A DNA stretch of 64,000 bases from Budorcas taxicolor. Taxonomy: Eukaryota; Chordata; Mammalia; Artiodactyla; Bovidae. A program made the position numbers and the translations under genes. Location of the stretch: NCBI RefSeq assembly GCF_023091745.1, contig NC_068926.1, positions 49,562,001-49,626,000 on the forward strand. The letters run 5' to 3'. The notes below the pieces were generated by a model. The model ran no database searches. It saw only the letters and a program-made list of their open reading frames with translations, and was not told the DNA's origin. Positions 19,886-31,565 of the stretch are shown piece after piece (the first letter of the stretch is position 1; each line of letters opens with the position of its first letter).

Positions 19886-21551
19886 GAGCTATGCAAAGAT
19901 GGGCTCCATAAAGGACAGAAATGGTATGGACCTAACAGAAGCAGAAGATATTAAGAAGAGATGGCAAGAATACACAGAAGAACTGTACGAAAAAGATCTT
20001 CTCGACCCGGATAATCATGATGGTGTGATCATTCTTCTAGAGCCAGACATCTTGGAATGTGAAGTCAAGTGGGCCTTAGAAATCATCATTACAAACAAAG
20101 CTAGTGGAGGTGATGGAATTCTAGTAGAGCAATTTCAAATCCTGAAAGATGATGCTGTGAAAGTGCTGCACTCAATATGCCAGCAAATTTGGAAAACTCA
20201 GCAGTGGCCACAGGACTGGAAAAGGTCAGTTTTCATTCCAATCCCAAAGAAAGGCAATGCCAAAGATGCTCAAACTACTGCACAATTGCACTCATCTCAC
20301 ACACTAGTAAAGTAATGCTCAAAATTCTCCAAGCCAAGCTTCAGCAATATGTGAACCATGAACTTCCTGATGTTCAAGCTGGTTTTAGAAAAGGCAGAGG
20401 AACCAGAGATTAAATTGCCAACATCCACTGGATCATGGAAAAAGCAAGAGAGTTCCAGAAAAACATCTATTTCTGCTTTATTGACTATGCCAAAGCCTTT
20501 GACTGTATGGATCACAATAAACTGTGGAAAATTCTGAAAGAGATGGGAATACCAGAGCACCTAACCCGCCTCTTGAGAAATCTGTATGCAGGTCAGGAAG
20601 CAACAGTTAGAACTGGACATGGAACAGCAGACTGGTTCCAAATAGGAAAAGGAGTACATCAAGGCTGTATATTGTCATCCTGCTTATTTAACTTACATGC
20701 AGAGTACATCATGAGAAACGCTGGACTGGAAGAAACACAAGCTGGAATCAAGATTGCTGGGAGAAATATCAATAACCTCAGATATGCAGATGACACTACC
20801 CTTATGGCAGAAAGTGAAGAGGAACTAAAAAGCCTCTTGATGAAAGTGAAAGAGGAGAGTGAAAAAGTTGGCTTAAAGCTCAACATTCAGAAAACTAAGA
20901 TCATGGCATCTGGTCCCACCACTTCATGGGAAATAGATGGAGAAACAGTGGAAACAGTGTCAGACTTAATTTTTTGGGCTCCAAAATCACTGCAGATGGT
21001 GATTGCAGCCATGAAATTAAAAGATGCTTCTCCTTGGAAGAAAAGTTATGCCCAACCTAGATAGCATATTCAAAAGCAGAGACATTACTTTGCCGACTAA
21101 GGTCCGTCTAGTCAAGGCTATGGTTTTTCCAGTGGTCATGTAGGGATGTGAGAGTTGGACTGTGAAGAAGGCTGAGAGCCGAAGAATTGATGCGTTTGAA
21201 CTGTGGTGTTGGAAAAGACTCTTGAGAGTCCCTTGGACTGCAAGGAGATCCAACCAGTCCATTCTGAAGGAGATCAGCCCTGGGATTTCTTTGGAAGGAA
21301 TGATGCTAAAGCTGAAGCTCCAGTACTTTGGCCACCTCATGCGAAGAGTTGACTCATTGGAAAAGACTTTGATGCTGGGAGGGATTGGCGGCAGGAGGAG
21401 AAGGGGACGACAGAGGATGAGATGGCTGGATGGCATCGCGGACTCGATGGACATGAGTTTGAGTGAACTCCAGGAGTTGGTGATGGACAGGGAGGCCTGG
21501 CGTGCTGTGATTCATGGGGTCGCAAAGAGTCGGACACGACTGAGCGATTGA
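19884..21551 (+). pseudogene. BovB ORF2 reverse-transcriptase pseudogene
   Basis: Frame pieces follow one another. 19884-20315 is the region before and at the start of the RT. 20177-20413 picks it up after a one-base deletion near 20265. After a stop at 20411-20413 the same frame continues 20435-21064, with motif A (FIDYAKAFD, about 20477-20503) and the catalytic YADD (20783-20794). A further frame change near 20970, an ochre/amber-type stop near 21141 and the basic C-terminal tail (21162-21551) complete it. At least two frameshifts and two stops make it inactive. Confidence 0.93.
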
Positions 21552-21561
21552 ACTGAACTGA
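19886..21561 (+). mobile_element. BovB LINE, 5'-truncated, reverse transcriptase to 3' end
   Basis: A sense RTE-type LINE starting at the ORF2 segment CTATGCAAAGATGGGCTC, upstream of the reverse transcriptase, and ending with GAGCGATTGAACTGAACTGA. It covers about half of a 3.2-kb BovB. The 5' half, including the endonuclease, is absent. No clear target duplication seen. Confidence 0.95.
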
Positions 21562-21939
21562 AGTGAGGAGGCTGACTTCTCCTTCCTGCTAAAAGCCAGC
21601 GGGAATCTTTTAAGCCAGCAATCCTGTCTTCATCTGATCCCTCCGCCCACAGAGACATTTTAGCTAGATAGATTTAAATGGGGTGAAATTCAATGGCAAG
21701 TAAATTGCACAAGACCAGAAAGACTTCAGGCCCTTGAAACTTTCAAGAATGGAAAAGATCAAAAAGGTTTAGCACTGCATGTTCTAACCAAAGAAATAGT
21801 TCTTTTGGGACAAATATCTAGAGTGGCCAAACAGCAGCCCAGTGGACAAACACAGTAATATAGTAATATAGTAATCGTGTAGTCGCAATACTATAGTAAC
21901 AACGATAAGTGACAAGAGTAATGTTAGTAATAGAAGATG
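21562..21939. other. Unique intronic sequence
   Basis: AT-rich, with a TAGTAATA repeat-like patch near 21857-21875. No family recognised. Confidence 0.4.
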
Positions 21940-22145
21940 ATAGTTGAAGATTTACCACGTGCCACGTGCTCCGTACTGTGGGCCCCCTGCAGGTGTCTCG
22001 TTTAATTCTATACCATTTGGGCATGGTCATTATCCCCATTTTAGTGGTGGAAGGAACTGAGGTTCAGAGAGGTGGACTCCTTGTCCAAAGTTACACAGTG
22101 AAGGGAAGAGCTGAGATTCTAATCCAGGGACACCGACCTCCAAGA
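21940..22145 (+). mobile_element. MIR SINE
   Basis: Nearly complete old MIR: GTGCCACGTGCTCCGTACTG, CATTATCCCCATTTTAG, GAACTGAGGTTCAGAGAGG, AGTTACACAGTGAAGGG and GATTCTAATCCAGGG are in the expected order. Confidence 0.8.
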
Positions 22146-22373
22146 CATCCTGAGAGGATTTTGCAAAGGTCACTGGGCTCATTGCAACGCTCCCTCCAGC
22201 CTCCCCAAAGCTAAAGTCGCCCTCAGGATTTGGACAAGGTGGGATCCCTTCCACCGGTGCACAGGGAAGCCCCCCTCTGGCCCTGTCCACCAGCCCCAGG
22301 GCCGTGGAACCGCGCTCCACCGCGAAGGTGACCGAGCTCCAGATCTCCAGTAGGGCTCCCGCTGTAGCTGTAA

Positions 22374-22390
22374 CCGCGCCCCCTGTTGGC
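22374..22390 (-). promoter_or_regulatory. CTCF-like motif 1
   Basis: CCGCGCCCCCTGTTGGC reads as the reverse complement of the CTCF core (CCASYAGRKGGCRS), with the key GCC-CCT-TGG positions kept. Confidence 0.55.
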
Positions 22391-22434
22391 CGCTCGGAGC
22401 GTCTGCAGCGTCCGCGCTGGGCTGGCTGTGCCCG

Positions 22435-22452
22435 GGCGCGCCCTCTAGCGCC
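22435..22452 (-). promoter_or_regulatory. CTCF-like motif 2
   Basis: GGGCGCGCCCTCTAGCGC resembles the same reverse-orientation core (GCCCTCTAG). It lies about 60 bp from motif 1 in the same orientation and inside the CpG-rich patch. Confidence 0.5.
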
Positions 22453-22470
22453 GGCGGGAGGGACTGCATG

Positions 22471-22935
22471 TCTTACAGGTGGTCGCACCTGGGGCTGCAG
22501 CTTGGAATGCGAATTCCCTTCAGACCTCAGGGCGCTGCTTTTCCCACCATGTATGCGCCTTTTACTCTCCCCTCTTTCTTTTCTGTTCTGACCGTTCCCT
22601 CCACTTCCAACAATCTAATTAAATCAGTGGAAGTTTTCCTAGGAAAATGCACAAAAGCTTATAGAATTCAGCCTGCAATTTCACGATTTCATAGGCACCT
22701 CTTTATCTCATTCATAAAGGTCTTCACTCTGTAAATATCTTAGCAGAGCTCCTTGGATGTAACGAAAAAACCAGGCTGTTGAAAAATACCGCTTTTCCAC
22801 CGCGCAATCCAGTTTCAATAAATAAATGGAGAAAACACAAAATCACGTTTAAAATTTTTGATATAGTTTAACTGCTCACAATGAACGAGTGAATGCTCTT
22901 AAATGCAAACGCTACACTGAAAAGACGTGTTGGAT
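22471..22935. other. Unique intronic sequence
   Basis: No repeat recognised. Confidence 0.4.
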
Positions 22936-23158
22936 ATACGATTGACCCTTGAACAGCACAGGTTTAACTGCGCGAGTCCACTTATCCATGGATACTTTTC
23001 CATAGTGAATACTACACGGTCTTCCCTTGGTGGAATCTAGGGGTGTGGATAAAGAGGAACCGTTTATACCAGGGCTGGCTATAAATTATATGCAGATTTT
23101 CAACTGCCTGGAGGAACAATGCCTCTAATCCCCCAATTATTCAAGAGTCAGCTGTCCT
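22936..23158. mobile_element. Tigger-family MITE (MER2-like)
   Basis: The left end ATTGACCCTTGAACAGCAC and right end TATTCAAGAGTCAGCTG are diverged inverted repeats of the GTTGACCCTTGAAC type. Inside, GCGAGTCCACTTATCC and GCAGATTTTCAACTGCC fit this non-autonomous family. Confidence 0.75.
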
Positions 23159-23509
23159 GATTTTAAGGGGAAAGTGGATCTTGTCACTAGTTGGGGTTTT
23201 AAGTCGCATGATGAAGAGGTTTTGGAGAAATCCACTCTGTGTAATTCTGTCCCTGGGTTTGCAGGCTCCCTGGGAGACAGCTTCAAAAGTGTAATTCTGA
23301 GGTCTTTCATGAACATGAAGTGAGAACCCAGACTTCTTGATGTCTCCAGCTGATGATGTAGTTGCTGGATGGATGGAAGAGTCAGGGTCTTGCCTCTTGT
23401 TGCCAGTGGGGACCCAGCAGGGGCGTATGGGACTTTCCTTAGAAAATATGAGTGACCTCAGCTGACCTTGGGGAGCCTCCGCTGTGAGTCAGATGAGCTC
23501 TTGAGCACA
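23159..23509. other. Unique intronic sequence
   Basis: No repeat or exon recognised. Confidence 0.4.
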
Positions 23510-23690
23510 GCCACTGTGTGATGCCCTGTAACCTTCACAACAGGGCATATTATTATTGACGAGGAAACTAGGGGGCAAGAGATACAGAAAAGTGCCCCAC
23601 CTCGCATTGTAGGGGCCGTGGGTGCTGAGGATTCCGACTGCCTATCTCTTACCCAAGGTCACCCCATGCGTTTTCAGGAGGAGGGGAGAG
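23510..23690 (+). mobile_element. MIR-like SINE
   Basis: CCTGTAACCTTCACAACAGG, TATTATTATTGACGAGG and GAAACTAGGGGGCAAGAG follow the MIR layout, though diverged. Confidence 0.55.
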
Positions 23691-23805
23691 GGAAACACAG
23701 AGCCTCACTGGGCTTCAGTCTGAGCTCCAGGAGTTGGGAAGGGGGCAGTTCTGCATCATAGAGGTGGACAGGTGTAAGCCAAAAGAAACCGCTGGCTATC
23801 ACTGT

Positions 23806-24004
23806 TGTTGTTGTTTAGTCCCTAAGCTGTGTCCAACTCTCTGTGACTCCATGGACTAGTAGCCCACCAGGCTCCTCTGTCCAGTGGATTTTCCAGGCAG
23901 GAGTGGGTTGCCATTTCCCTCTCCAGGGGATCTTCCCAACCCAGAGATCAAATCTGCGTCTCCTGCATCAGCAGGTGGATTTTTCATAGCCACCAGGGAA
24001 GCCC
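23806..24004 (-). mobile_element. Bov-tA SINE
   Basis: Antisense full-length copy, with TTGTTGTTGTTTAGTCCC at its tail and GCCACCAGGGAAGCCCC at its head. Confidence 0.93.
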
Positions 24005-25112
24005 CACTGTCTATTACGTTGGCCTGAAAAAAATGTGCCCTCCCCTCACTTTCCCCTAGAACAATAGCCTCAGAATGCAGGGTCCTGGGAATAAACTAAA
24101 ACTGAGGTGTGGGGTTGGCTGACTCCACGGCAGGCAGAGATCAGCAGCATCAGCCACAGGTTCCCTCACTGGCTGCGTGGTTGCTGAGACCATTAGTCTT
24201 GTTAGCACTTCCAATGTAGTACTGATGACCAGGCGTTTTCAAAGTGTTGTTATTATTCTAAAATAATCGCTATTGGATTCATCTGTTGTTGAACACGGCA
24301 CTGTGTGCATAGCCTTGCTTGATTGGTTTCTGTTAATTTACCCATAAATTATACATTAAAGTGGATATAGAGACAGTGAGCCAGACAGTGAAGTTGCAGG
24401 AACTTAGTCCACGCTCCTATTGGCTGATGTCTTTCCCTTTAGCTGCATTTTCCTCTCAATTCAAGGCTGATAAAAAATCACAGGGAACTGGTGATTCATT
24501 AGGAGTCCAGGAGAGGTCAGGTCCCAGGAGGGGACCAGCCTGCCCTGTACTCTGCAAAGATTCCCCCCTAAATGCTGGGTCCTGAGCCCCACCAGGAGGG
24601 ACTCTCCCTGCTCTGAGCTCTACACCTCTTCCCTGCTGAGCTCTGAGCTGCTAGCATCAGATTCAGTATCTCCATTCATCCTCATGATGCTGCTGGGAGG
24701 GATCAGTTGGCTCCACAGAATCAGCCACAGATACTTCCTTCCTACTGGTCAGGGTCAAGCACTGGGCTCCCCTACCTGGGCAATGCCAACCTCTGTTGTG
24801 TCCTGCAGCTTGCAGACCCAGCCATGACTCAGGACACAGCCCCCAGCTCCAGTGTCCCAGTCCTCTCCATTCAGGGAGATTTACCTGCACTTTCCAAGTC
24901 CTTACCCTGCTCACTCCTCCTCCACCATCTGCCCTGACCCCTCCAGCCTCCGAAGTCAGAGTTATCAACCGCACAACCCTGGGGATTTTGTAGTTTGTTT
25001 CTGGAAGACACAGCAGCACAGAGCAGAGCTGGGGGCCACGTACAAAAACAAATGTGCTGTTAGACGGCCCATGATGGAAAACTAGGTTTATGGCGTCGTC
25101 CTTAACTCTCTG
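24005..25112. other. Unique intronic sequence
   Basis: Over 1 kb without a recognised repeat. Frames on both strands near 24660-25090 lack motifs. Confidence 0.4.
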
Positions 25113-25325
25113 GCTTCCCTCGTGGGTCAGAGGTAGAGAATCCGCCTGCCAATGCAGGAGACATGGGTTTGTTCCCTGGGTAGGGAAGATCCTTGGGAGA
25201 AAGAAATGACAACCCACTCCAGTATTCTTGCCTGGGGAATCCTTTGGACAGAGGAGCCTGGCGGGCTACAGTCCAGGCAGTTGCAAAGAGTCGGGAATGA
25301 CTGAGTGAACGCACACACATGCACA
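25113..25325 (+). mobile_element. Bov-tA SINE
   Basis: Sense copy, GGCTTCCCTCGTGGGTCAG to GACTGAGTGAACGCACACAC. AACTCTCTG on the left and AACTCTGTG on the right may be the target duplication. Confidence 0.92.
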
Positions 25326-25767
25326 CACTCATCAACTCTGTGAAGCTGCTTTCTTTCTTTTTTGGTACCTTTGTACTGTTGATGGACATACACTGGCACA
25401 TCCTAATCACCCCAGCTCTGTATGGAGCTTCTTCAGAGTGGACCAGAGTTCCAGCCACAGGACATGAAACCGCAGCTCCGTGGCTCTGACCCGGGATGCA
25501 CGGGGTCCTCGGCTCAGCAGATTTAACACGTTTCGCCTTAGCGCTGCCCTTTCTATGGGGCAGAACTCTCAGCCGCTGCATCTTTATTTTCTAGTTGTGG
25601 GATGACAGCCCAGGAAGGGATGAGGAGACAGACACCCAGCCTGAGAGTTCCATCATGGGAAGGGTTCTGTCTGCAGGAACGAAACCATTAGTTATGTTTC
25701 CCTAGTTATTTATGAAAGCATTAACTAGCACTAAACAGAGAATCTGGGGTTGTCTGGGAAACAGTCT
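25326..25767. other. Unique intronic sequence
   Basis: No repeat recognised. Confidence 0.4.
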
Positions 25768-25897
25768 TTTTTTTTCTTTTGGCCACACTGTGTGGCCTGT
25801 GGGGGGGTGGATCTTGGTTCCCTGGTCAGGGATGGAACCCACACCCCTTGTAGTGGTAGCATGGAGTCTTAACCACTGGACCACAGGAAAGTCCCGA
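25768..25897 (-). mobile_element. CHR-2-type SINE
   Basis: Antisense, short form: TTTTGGCCACACTGTGTGGC, CCCTGGTCAGGGATGGAACC and CCACTGGACCACAGGAAAGTCCC. Confidence 0.88.
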
Positions 25898-25949
25898 TTT
25901 TGAACATTTTTAAATGAAAGGCAAGTTATCTGGGGGTAATGAATGAATC

Positions 25950-26216
25950 ACCATCATTGAAAGGACTGACACTGAAGCGCCAAAACTTTGGCCACCTGAC
26001 GCAAAGAGCTAACTCACTGGAAAAGACTCTGATGCTGGGAAAGATTGAAGGCAAAAGGAGAAGGAGGTGGCAAAGGATGAAATGGTTAAATGGTATCACC
26101 GCCTCACCGGACATGACTTTGAGCAAACTCTGGGAGAGAGTGAAGGACAGGGAAGCCTGATGTGCTGCAGTCCATGGGTTTGCAGAGTTGGACATGATTT
26201 AGCGAATGAATGACAA
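25950..26216 (+). mobile_element. BovB LINE 3' end
   Basis: Sense, from ATCATTGAAAGGACTGACAC to GGACATGATTTAGCGAATG. It corresponds to the last roughly 270 bp and carries several substitutions. Confidence 0.85.
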
Positions 26217-26437
26217 CACTCAAAAAATTACAAAAAATGCTTTTAGAGTCCTAACCTTTTCTTCTGCCCAGGAAAGGTTTTCGTGATGTCACATGTTGCC
26301 TTATCTGAAGGTCTCATTCATCGTGTGATGTCACCTGCCTGGTTCTGAGAGCCACCTAGGTTCCTGGGCTGGCCCTGGACATGAGGGGACAACAAGGGTC
26401 AATTCTCTCAGAGTCAGGGACTAAAAGCAACAGGGCT

Positions 26438-26689
26438 ATTCAAGTGCATTGCATGCATGCATGCAAAGTTGCTTCAGCAGTGTCCAACTCTGCAACCCTA
26501 CGGACTGTAGCCCGCCAAGCTCCTCTGTCCATGGGATTCTCCAGGCAAGAATACTGGAGTGGGTTGCCGTGCCCTCCTCCAGGGGAATCTTCCTGACCCA
26601 GGGGTTGAACCTGCATCTCTTATGTCTCCTGCATTGGCAGGAGGGTTCTTTACCACAAACGCCACCCAGGAAGCCCATTCAAGTGCATT
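26438..26689 (-). mobile_element. Bov-tA SINE with perfect 13-bp target duplication
   Basis: The element runs 26451-26676, antisense, and starts in a GCATGCATGCATGC stretch. It is flanked exactly by ATTCAAGTGCATT at 26438-26450 and 26677-26689. Confidence 0.96.
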
Positions 26690-27734
26690 AGGGTCACAGA
26701 ATCAGACCTCGGACAAGTCAGATTTCATGACCTTAGCCTTGAGGTCTTTCCAATTTAACTTAATTAATTTCTATTTGAATTCACTCAACGAAGTGCAATT
26801 CATAACTGAAACAAACTGTGAATGAGTGTTTGCTCTGTGCCCAGCCCTGTATCCCCAGCACAGAGATGAATAAGGCTCCGTCTCTGCCTCCAAACTGCTC
26901 CCAGTCCAGGTGAAGCAACAGCCACACAGATGTATAGCCTCTGTGCAAATTGCATCCCATTTGCAAATCACCACAGGCTTTACTACTCTCTGGGATAAAT
27001 GCATAACCTCTTCCTGAGTAGGGTGACTCAGTATCCTGGTTTTCCCATGGTGGCAGGGTTCCCAGGTCACAGGAATTTCACTACCAAAAAAAAAAACAAA
27101 CAAACAAACAAGGAAATTGCCAGGCAAACAAGAATAAGTTTTACTATATTCCTGAGGCTATATTGTATTTTTAGTAATCTTTCAATAGGGGCTGATTTTT
27201 AAGATGGATGGTATGATCAGTTAGCCTCATGAATCACCCTTGCTATAAACATTGTCCTTGGTCTCAGCAGACTGTCCACTGTGGGCCCAGTGCCACTGGC
27301 TTTTTTTTTGATAACTTGTCCTTCTTCATGATTAATTTCTCTTTCAGCCAAGGAATCTATTATAGAAACAAATAACAAGAGAGACCTATTATGTTGCTCT
27401 CTCTGTCCATTTCATTGTGAATTTTCTTCCTCTCTGTTTCCCCAACACCCTTCCTCAGAGAACCTGCATTGTGGGCACTTCTGAGCAAAATCCTAATTGT
27501 TGTTCCCAGGCTAGCAAGCCCTCTTTTCCTCCTACGTTGCATCACAAGGCTAATTCTCCAGATTGTGTATTATTCCAGCACAAAAAGGAGACAGTTAGGT
27601 GAACACTGGATGTGGCATGAGCAACATTTAATTATTACTGTGATAAATTCCAGAAAACTTGAAAATCATCACAGAAATGGTGCAAAAGTGGATACATATT
27701 AAAGAGAGGAAAGAGAAAACCCCCACTCTTTTTT
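26690..27734. other. Mostly unique, with a possible L2 remnant
   Basis: Positions 26815-26930 (GAGTGTTTGCTCTGTGCCCA, AGCACAGAGATGAATAAGG) resemble an old L2/MIR-type tail. An A-rich AAAC repeat lies at 27087-27113. The rest is unique. Confidence 0.45.
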
Positions 27735-28083
27735 TAAAGTTTTTAAAGTTTATTTATTAATTTTTGGCTGTGCTGGATCTTCTTTGATGTGTAGGCTTTT
27801 CTCTAGTTGCAGAGAGTGGGGTCTGCTCTCTAGTGGTGGTGGACGGATTCTCACTGTGGTGACTTCTCTTGTAGAATATGGGCTCTAGGGCCCTTGGGGT
27901 TCAGTAGTTCCAGCGTGTGGTCTCAGCAGGTGTGATTCCCAGGGTCTAGAGCACAGGCTCAGTGGTCGTGGCACACGAGCTTAGTTGCTCCGCAGCATGT
28001 AGGATCCTCCCGAGTCAGGGACCAAACCTGTGTATCCTGTTTTGGCAGGTGGATTCTTGACCACTGAGCCACCAGGGAAGCCC
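27735..28083 (-). mobile_element. CHR-1-type SINE, full length
   Basis: Antisense, from TTTATTTATTAATTTTTGGC to GAGCCACCAGGGAAGCCC. CCCCCACTC and CCCCCATTC on the two sides fit a target duplication. Confidence 0.92.
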
Positions 28084-28479
28084 AGCCCCCATTCTTGAAT
28101 CTTGTCTTGAGAACATGACTTTTCACTGCACTGTTCTGTTTAGGTTGGGAAAAGCATGGGTGTAATCTTTCTACAAACACAATGATAGGGTGTTACGATA
28201 ATTTAAATAATTGTCATAATAGGTGAGAACTATGAAGCATCTACCTTTGTGCTGGGAATTTTAAAAACTATTTTAAGATGTAGTATTCACACCTAATAAA
28301 AGTCACGGCTCATATGCACCGTCTGTGGTCCAGCCAAGAGGACTCAGGTGAGAACTGACCATGGCCTAAGAATACTGGCTCCTCAGATGACCTCAGGGGC
28401 CAAGCACTGACCGTATTAGACTCTGATATGAATGAGAAATGAACCTCTGTGGTGTTAAGCCATTATCTTGAAGTGTTGT
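28084..28479. other. Unique intronic sequence
   Basis: AT-rich. No clear repeat. Confidence 0.35.
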
Positions 28480-28660
28480 TTGTTATAGCCATTCATCTAG
28501 GTTGACTGAGATCATTATTATAGGCAACTTCCAGAGGAGAAAATTGAAAATTGAATAGGGTGAAATTTATTGAACCAAGAATATTTTTGTAGTAGGTGGA
28601 AGTGTTAGAATTCCAGTTTTAGGCTCACTTCATGTCAGCGTCCACACTCTACCCAAATTT
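28480..28660 (+). mobile_element. Diverged MIR-like sequence
   Basis: GAGATCATTATTATAGGC, AGAAAATTGAAAATTGAA and AGGTGGAAGTGTTAGAATTC loosely follow the MIR core. Uncertain. Confidence 0.4.
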
Positions 28661-28670
28661 GAATCTGGTT

Positions 28671-28972
28671 TATATCCCAGTGCGGTGAAGGCATTGGCGC
28701 CTCACTCCAGTACTCTTGCCTGGAAAATCCCATGGATGGAGGAGCCTGGTAGGCTGCAGTCCATGGGGTTGCTACGAGTCGGACACGACTGAGCGACTTC
28801 CCTTTCACCCTTCACTTTCATGCGTTAGAGAAGGAAATGGCAACCCACTCCAGTGTTCTTGCCTGGAGAATCCCAGGGACGGGGGAGCCTGGTGAGCTGC
28901 CATCTATGGGGTCGCACAGAGTCGGACATGCCTGAAGCGACTTAGCAGCAGCAGCAGCAGCAGTATATCCCA
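28671..28972 (+). mobile_element. Bov-A2 SINE with target duplication
   Basis: A dimeric sense element at 28680-28963 that ends in a GCA-rich tail (AGCAGCAGCAGCAGCAG). It is flanked by TATATCCCA at 28671-28679 and 28964-28972. Confidence 0.96.
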
Positions 28973-29180
28973 ATGAGTGGCCTGTTTTAATTCATCTTGC
29001 ATTTTTGGGTTATACAAGGATTGCAGATTTGGCCAGCAGAATTTACTAGATGCTAAAGTAAATCTGAAGTTCAGATAAACAATTTTATTTCAGTATAAGT
29101 ATGTCCCATGCCATCTTTGTGACACACTTCTACTGAATATGTCTTTGCTATTTATCTGAAATTGGAATTTCACTGTGATA

Positions 29181-29415
29181 TCCTATACTGTGGGCTTCCC
29201 TGGTGGCTCAGATGGTAAAAAATCTGCCTGCAATGTGGGAGACCTGGGTTTGATCCCTAGGTTGGGAAGATCCCCTGGAGGAGGGCACGGCAATCCATGC
29301 CAGTATTCTTGCCTGGAGAATCCCCTTGGACAGAGGAACCTGGCAGGCTACAGTCAATGGGGTCACAAAGAGTTAGACATGACTGAGCGACTAAGCATGA
29401 CACATTCTATATTGT
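29181..29415 (+). mobile_element. Bov-tA SINE
   Basis: Full-length sense element at 29192-29404. It is flanked by TCCTATACTGT and TTCTATATTGT (two mismatches). Confidence 0.94.
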
Positions 29416-29554
29416 ATCTGACGATCCTGGTGACGTGTTCCATTAATTCTGATCTGTATATGCCAGAAACTTGCTGAATCCAATATCTGCCTCCATTTCT
29501 TCCCTGTGGGTGGGATTAAGTTGTCGGTGACTGTAGCAAGTGTGAACAACAGCT

Positions 29555-29664
29555 CTGGAATTTTATTTTATTTTATTTTTAATCTTCTGTCCATGCTGGA
29601 TCCAACTTGCACACCATTCATTGGCAGTGTGAAGTCTTAACCAGCGGACACCCAAGGAAGTCCT
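29555..29664 (-). mobile_element. CHR-type SINE fragment
   Basis: Short antisense piece: TTTTATTTTATTTTTAATC tail region and GTCTTAACCAGCGGACACCC head region. Much diverged. Confidence 0.6.
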
Positions 29665-29750
29665 TGTGTTTATTATTTTAAATAATGACCATTCTTAACT
29701 CTGTCAATGAGTTCTCCATTACAAGTAGCCTAGTAAAGGCACTTTATTTG

Positions 29751-29957
29751 GTATCTCTTATGAAACTGAAAGTCGCTCAGTTGTGTCCGACACTTTGCAG
29801 CTGTACAGTCCATGGGATTCTCCAGGCCAGAATACTGGAGTAGGTAGCCTATCCCTTCTCCAGCAGATCTTCCCAACTCAGGAATTGAACAGGGTCTCCT
29901 GCACTGCAGGCAGATGCTTTACCAGCTGAGCTACCAGGGAAGCCCAGTATCTCTTAT
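29751..29957 (-). mobile_element. Bov-tA SINE with 11-bp target duplication
   Basis: An antisense element at 29762-29946 with a short internal deletion after CTTTGCAGCTGT. It is flanked by GTATCTCTTAT at 29751-29761 and 29947-29957. Confidence 0.94.
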
Positions 29958-30779
29958 AGAAGACCTCTGATGCTAATGCTTGCTGTTGGGTACTTAATTC
30001 TTGATGTCCCTGATAGAACTTGGGGACACTGTGGAATTTTCATGCAGTATTGTCCAGCCTAGGATTGCAGCTTCTCTGGATATTAACAGACGACAGCTAC
30101 AGAACAAATCTAGGGCACCTATTTGATCAGGAAGTGTGTATGAGCACTAATTTGACATTGGTCTTGTCTGTATAACATCTACACAAACCCCACTAATGAC
30201 AACAAGCATTTGAACTTGGATTCCAAGAAGTAAAAGATGAGCAGCAGGTGGTGTTTGGTAGCATCCTGAAGGGAGTTGGAGAGTCTGTCTCCTCTTTACC
30301 TACTATCTTTTCTCAACAACCCCCACCCCGTTGCTGAGTGGGTTTCCCATTCAGACAACTGCAGAGGATTTGAGTGTGGGAAAGGGTGTATCTGGGCAGA
30401 AATGCGGTGGGGGGTTGGGGAAGACACGTAGAGAAGCTGCTCAAAGGTGAGGCAGTATTTCCTTGTGTTACTGTGATGCACACCCAGCCTCCCCACCCCT
30501 GGTAAAGATGGAAGGAATTATTGCCCATATGCCGGGTGGGCATCTCTTCCTGGAGAGGCCTGCCTCAGAGCTCCCTGTGGGATTAGTTGAGGCCAGTGTT
30601 GAGCTACAAGGCAGGACATCTTCTGCCTCTTCCAAACACTGCCACCTTCCTTCTGCAGGTGTTCATCCTGCGGTTACTCCCAGGTAAACTTCCTCTATGC
30701 GAATCTCCACTTAAAAGTTAACTTCTCATTAAACCTAGCTTTAATAGCTTATGACCATTCTTCAAGCAAATCTTTTGTT
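29958..30779. other. Unique intronic sequence
   Basis: No repeat recognised. A GC-richer part at 30300-30680 has short frames without motifs. Confidence 0.4.
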
Positions 30780-30868
30780 GTTTTCTTATTTTTCACTTTT
30801 AGTCATTTTATTCACCTTGATATGATTATAATTGGGATTGTTTTATTAATTTTTCTTTCAGATAGTTT

Positions 30869-30995
30869 GTGATTTGTGCTTTTTGTTGTTTAGCCACTCA
30901 GTAATGTCTGACTCTTTTGCAACCTCATGGACTATAGCCCACGAGGCTCCTCTGTCCATGGGATTTTCTGGGCAAGATCACTGGAGTGATTTGTG
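30869..30995 (-). mobile_element. 5'-truncated Bov-A SINE in L1
   Basis: An antisense element at 30879-30985, flanked by GTGATTTGTG at 30869-30878 and 30986-30995. Confidence 0.92.
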
Positions 30996-31326
30996 TATGA
31001 AAATGCAATACAATCTGCATATTGATTTTGTATCCTGCAAATAAAGAATTCATTGATGAGTTCTGCAGGCTTCTGAGGGTGTCTTTTTTTTTCTTCTCCC
31101 CTCCCCCTGAGGGTGGCTTCAAGATTTCCTATATAGTCTTATGTCATCCCAAGCAATGACAGTTTTACTTCATTCCAATTTGGATTTTTAAAATTTCTTT
31201 TTCTAGCCTTATTGATATGACCAGGACTTCCAATACTATGTTGAACAAAAGTGGTGAGAGTGGGTGTCCTTGTCTTCTTCCTGATTTTGAAGAAAATGCT
31301 TTTAGTTTTTTTTCCCCCCATTGAGT

Positions 31327-31565
31327 ATGATGTTAGCTAGATGGCCCCCCTGGTGGCTCAATGGTAAAGAATCTGCCTGCAATGCAGGAGACCTGGGTTT
31401 AACCCCTGGGTCAGGAAGATCCCCTGGAGAAGGTAATGGCAACCCACTCTAGTATTCTTGCTTGAAGAATTCCATGGACAGAGGAGCCTGGCGGGCTACA
31501 GTCCACGGAGTAGCAAAGAGTTGGACACGACTGAGCGGCCAACACTTCACTTCATGATGCTGGCT
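31327..31565 (+). mobile_element. Bov-tA SINE in L1
   Basis: A sense element at 31339-31553. It is flanked by ATGATGTTAGCT and ATGATGCTGGCT (two mismatches), and the L1 reading resumes directly after it. Confidence 0.93.

Larger units (their letters stand above)
22230..22470. promoter_or_regulatory. Small CpG-rich patch
   Basis: Strikingly more CpG than the rest of the window (for example CCGCGCCCC, GCGTCTGCAGCGTCCGCGC, GGGCGCGCC, GCGCCGGCGGG). It is about 240 bp, outside any recognised repeat. It is shorter than a typical promoter island, and no first exon or TATA box is evident. Retained CpGs suggest low germline methylation or selection. Confidence 0.6.

Noticed and set aside
22030..22488. 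152-codon minus-strand frame through the CpG-rich patch
   Set aside because: High GC alone explains the length. It overlaps an MIR and shows no known motif.
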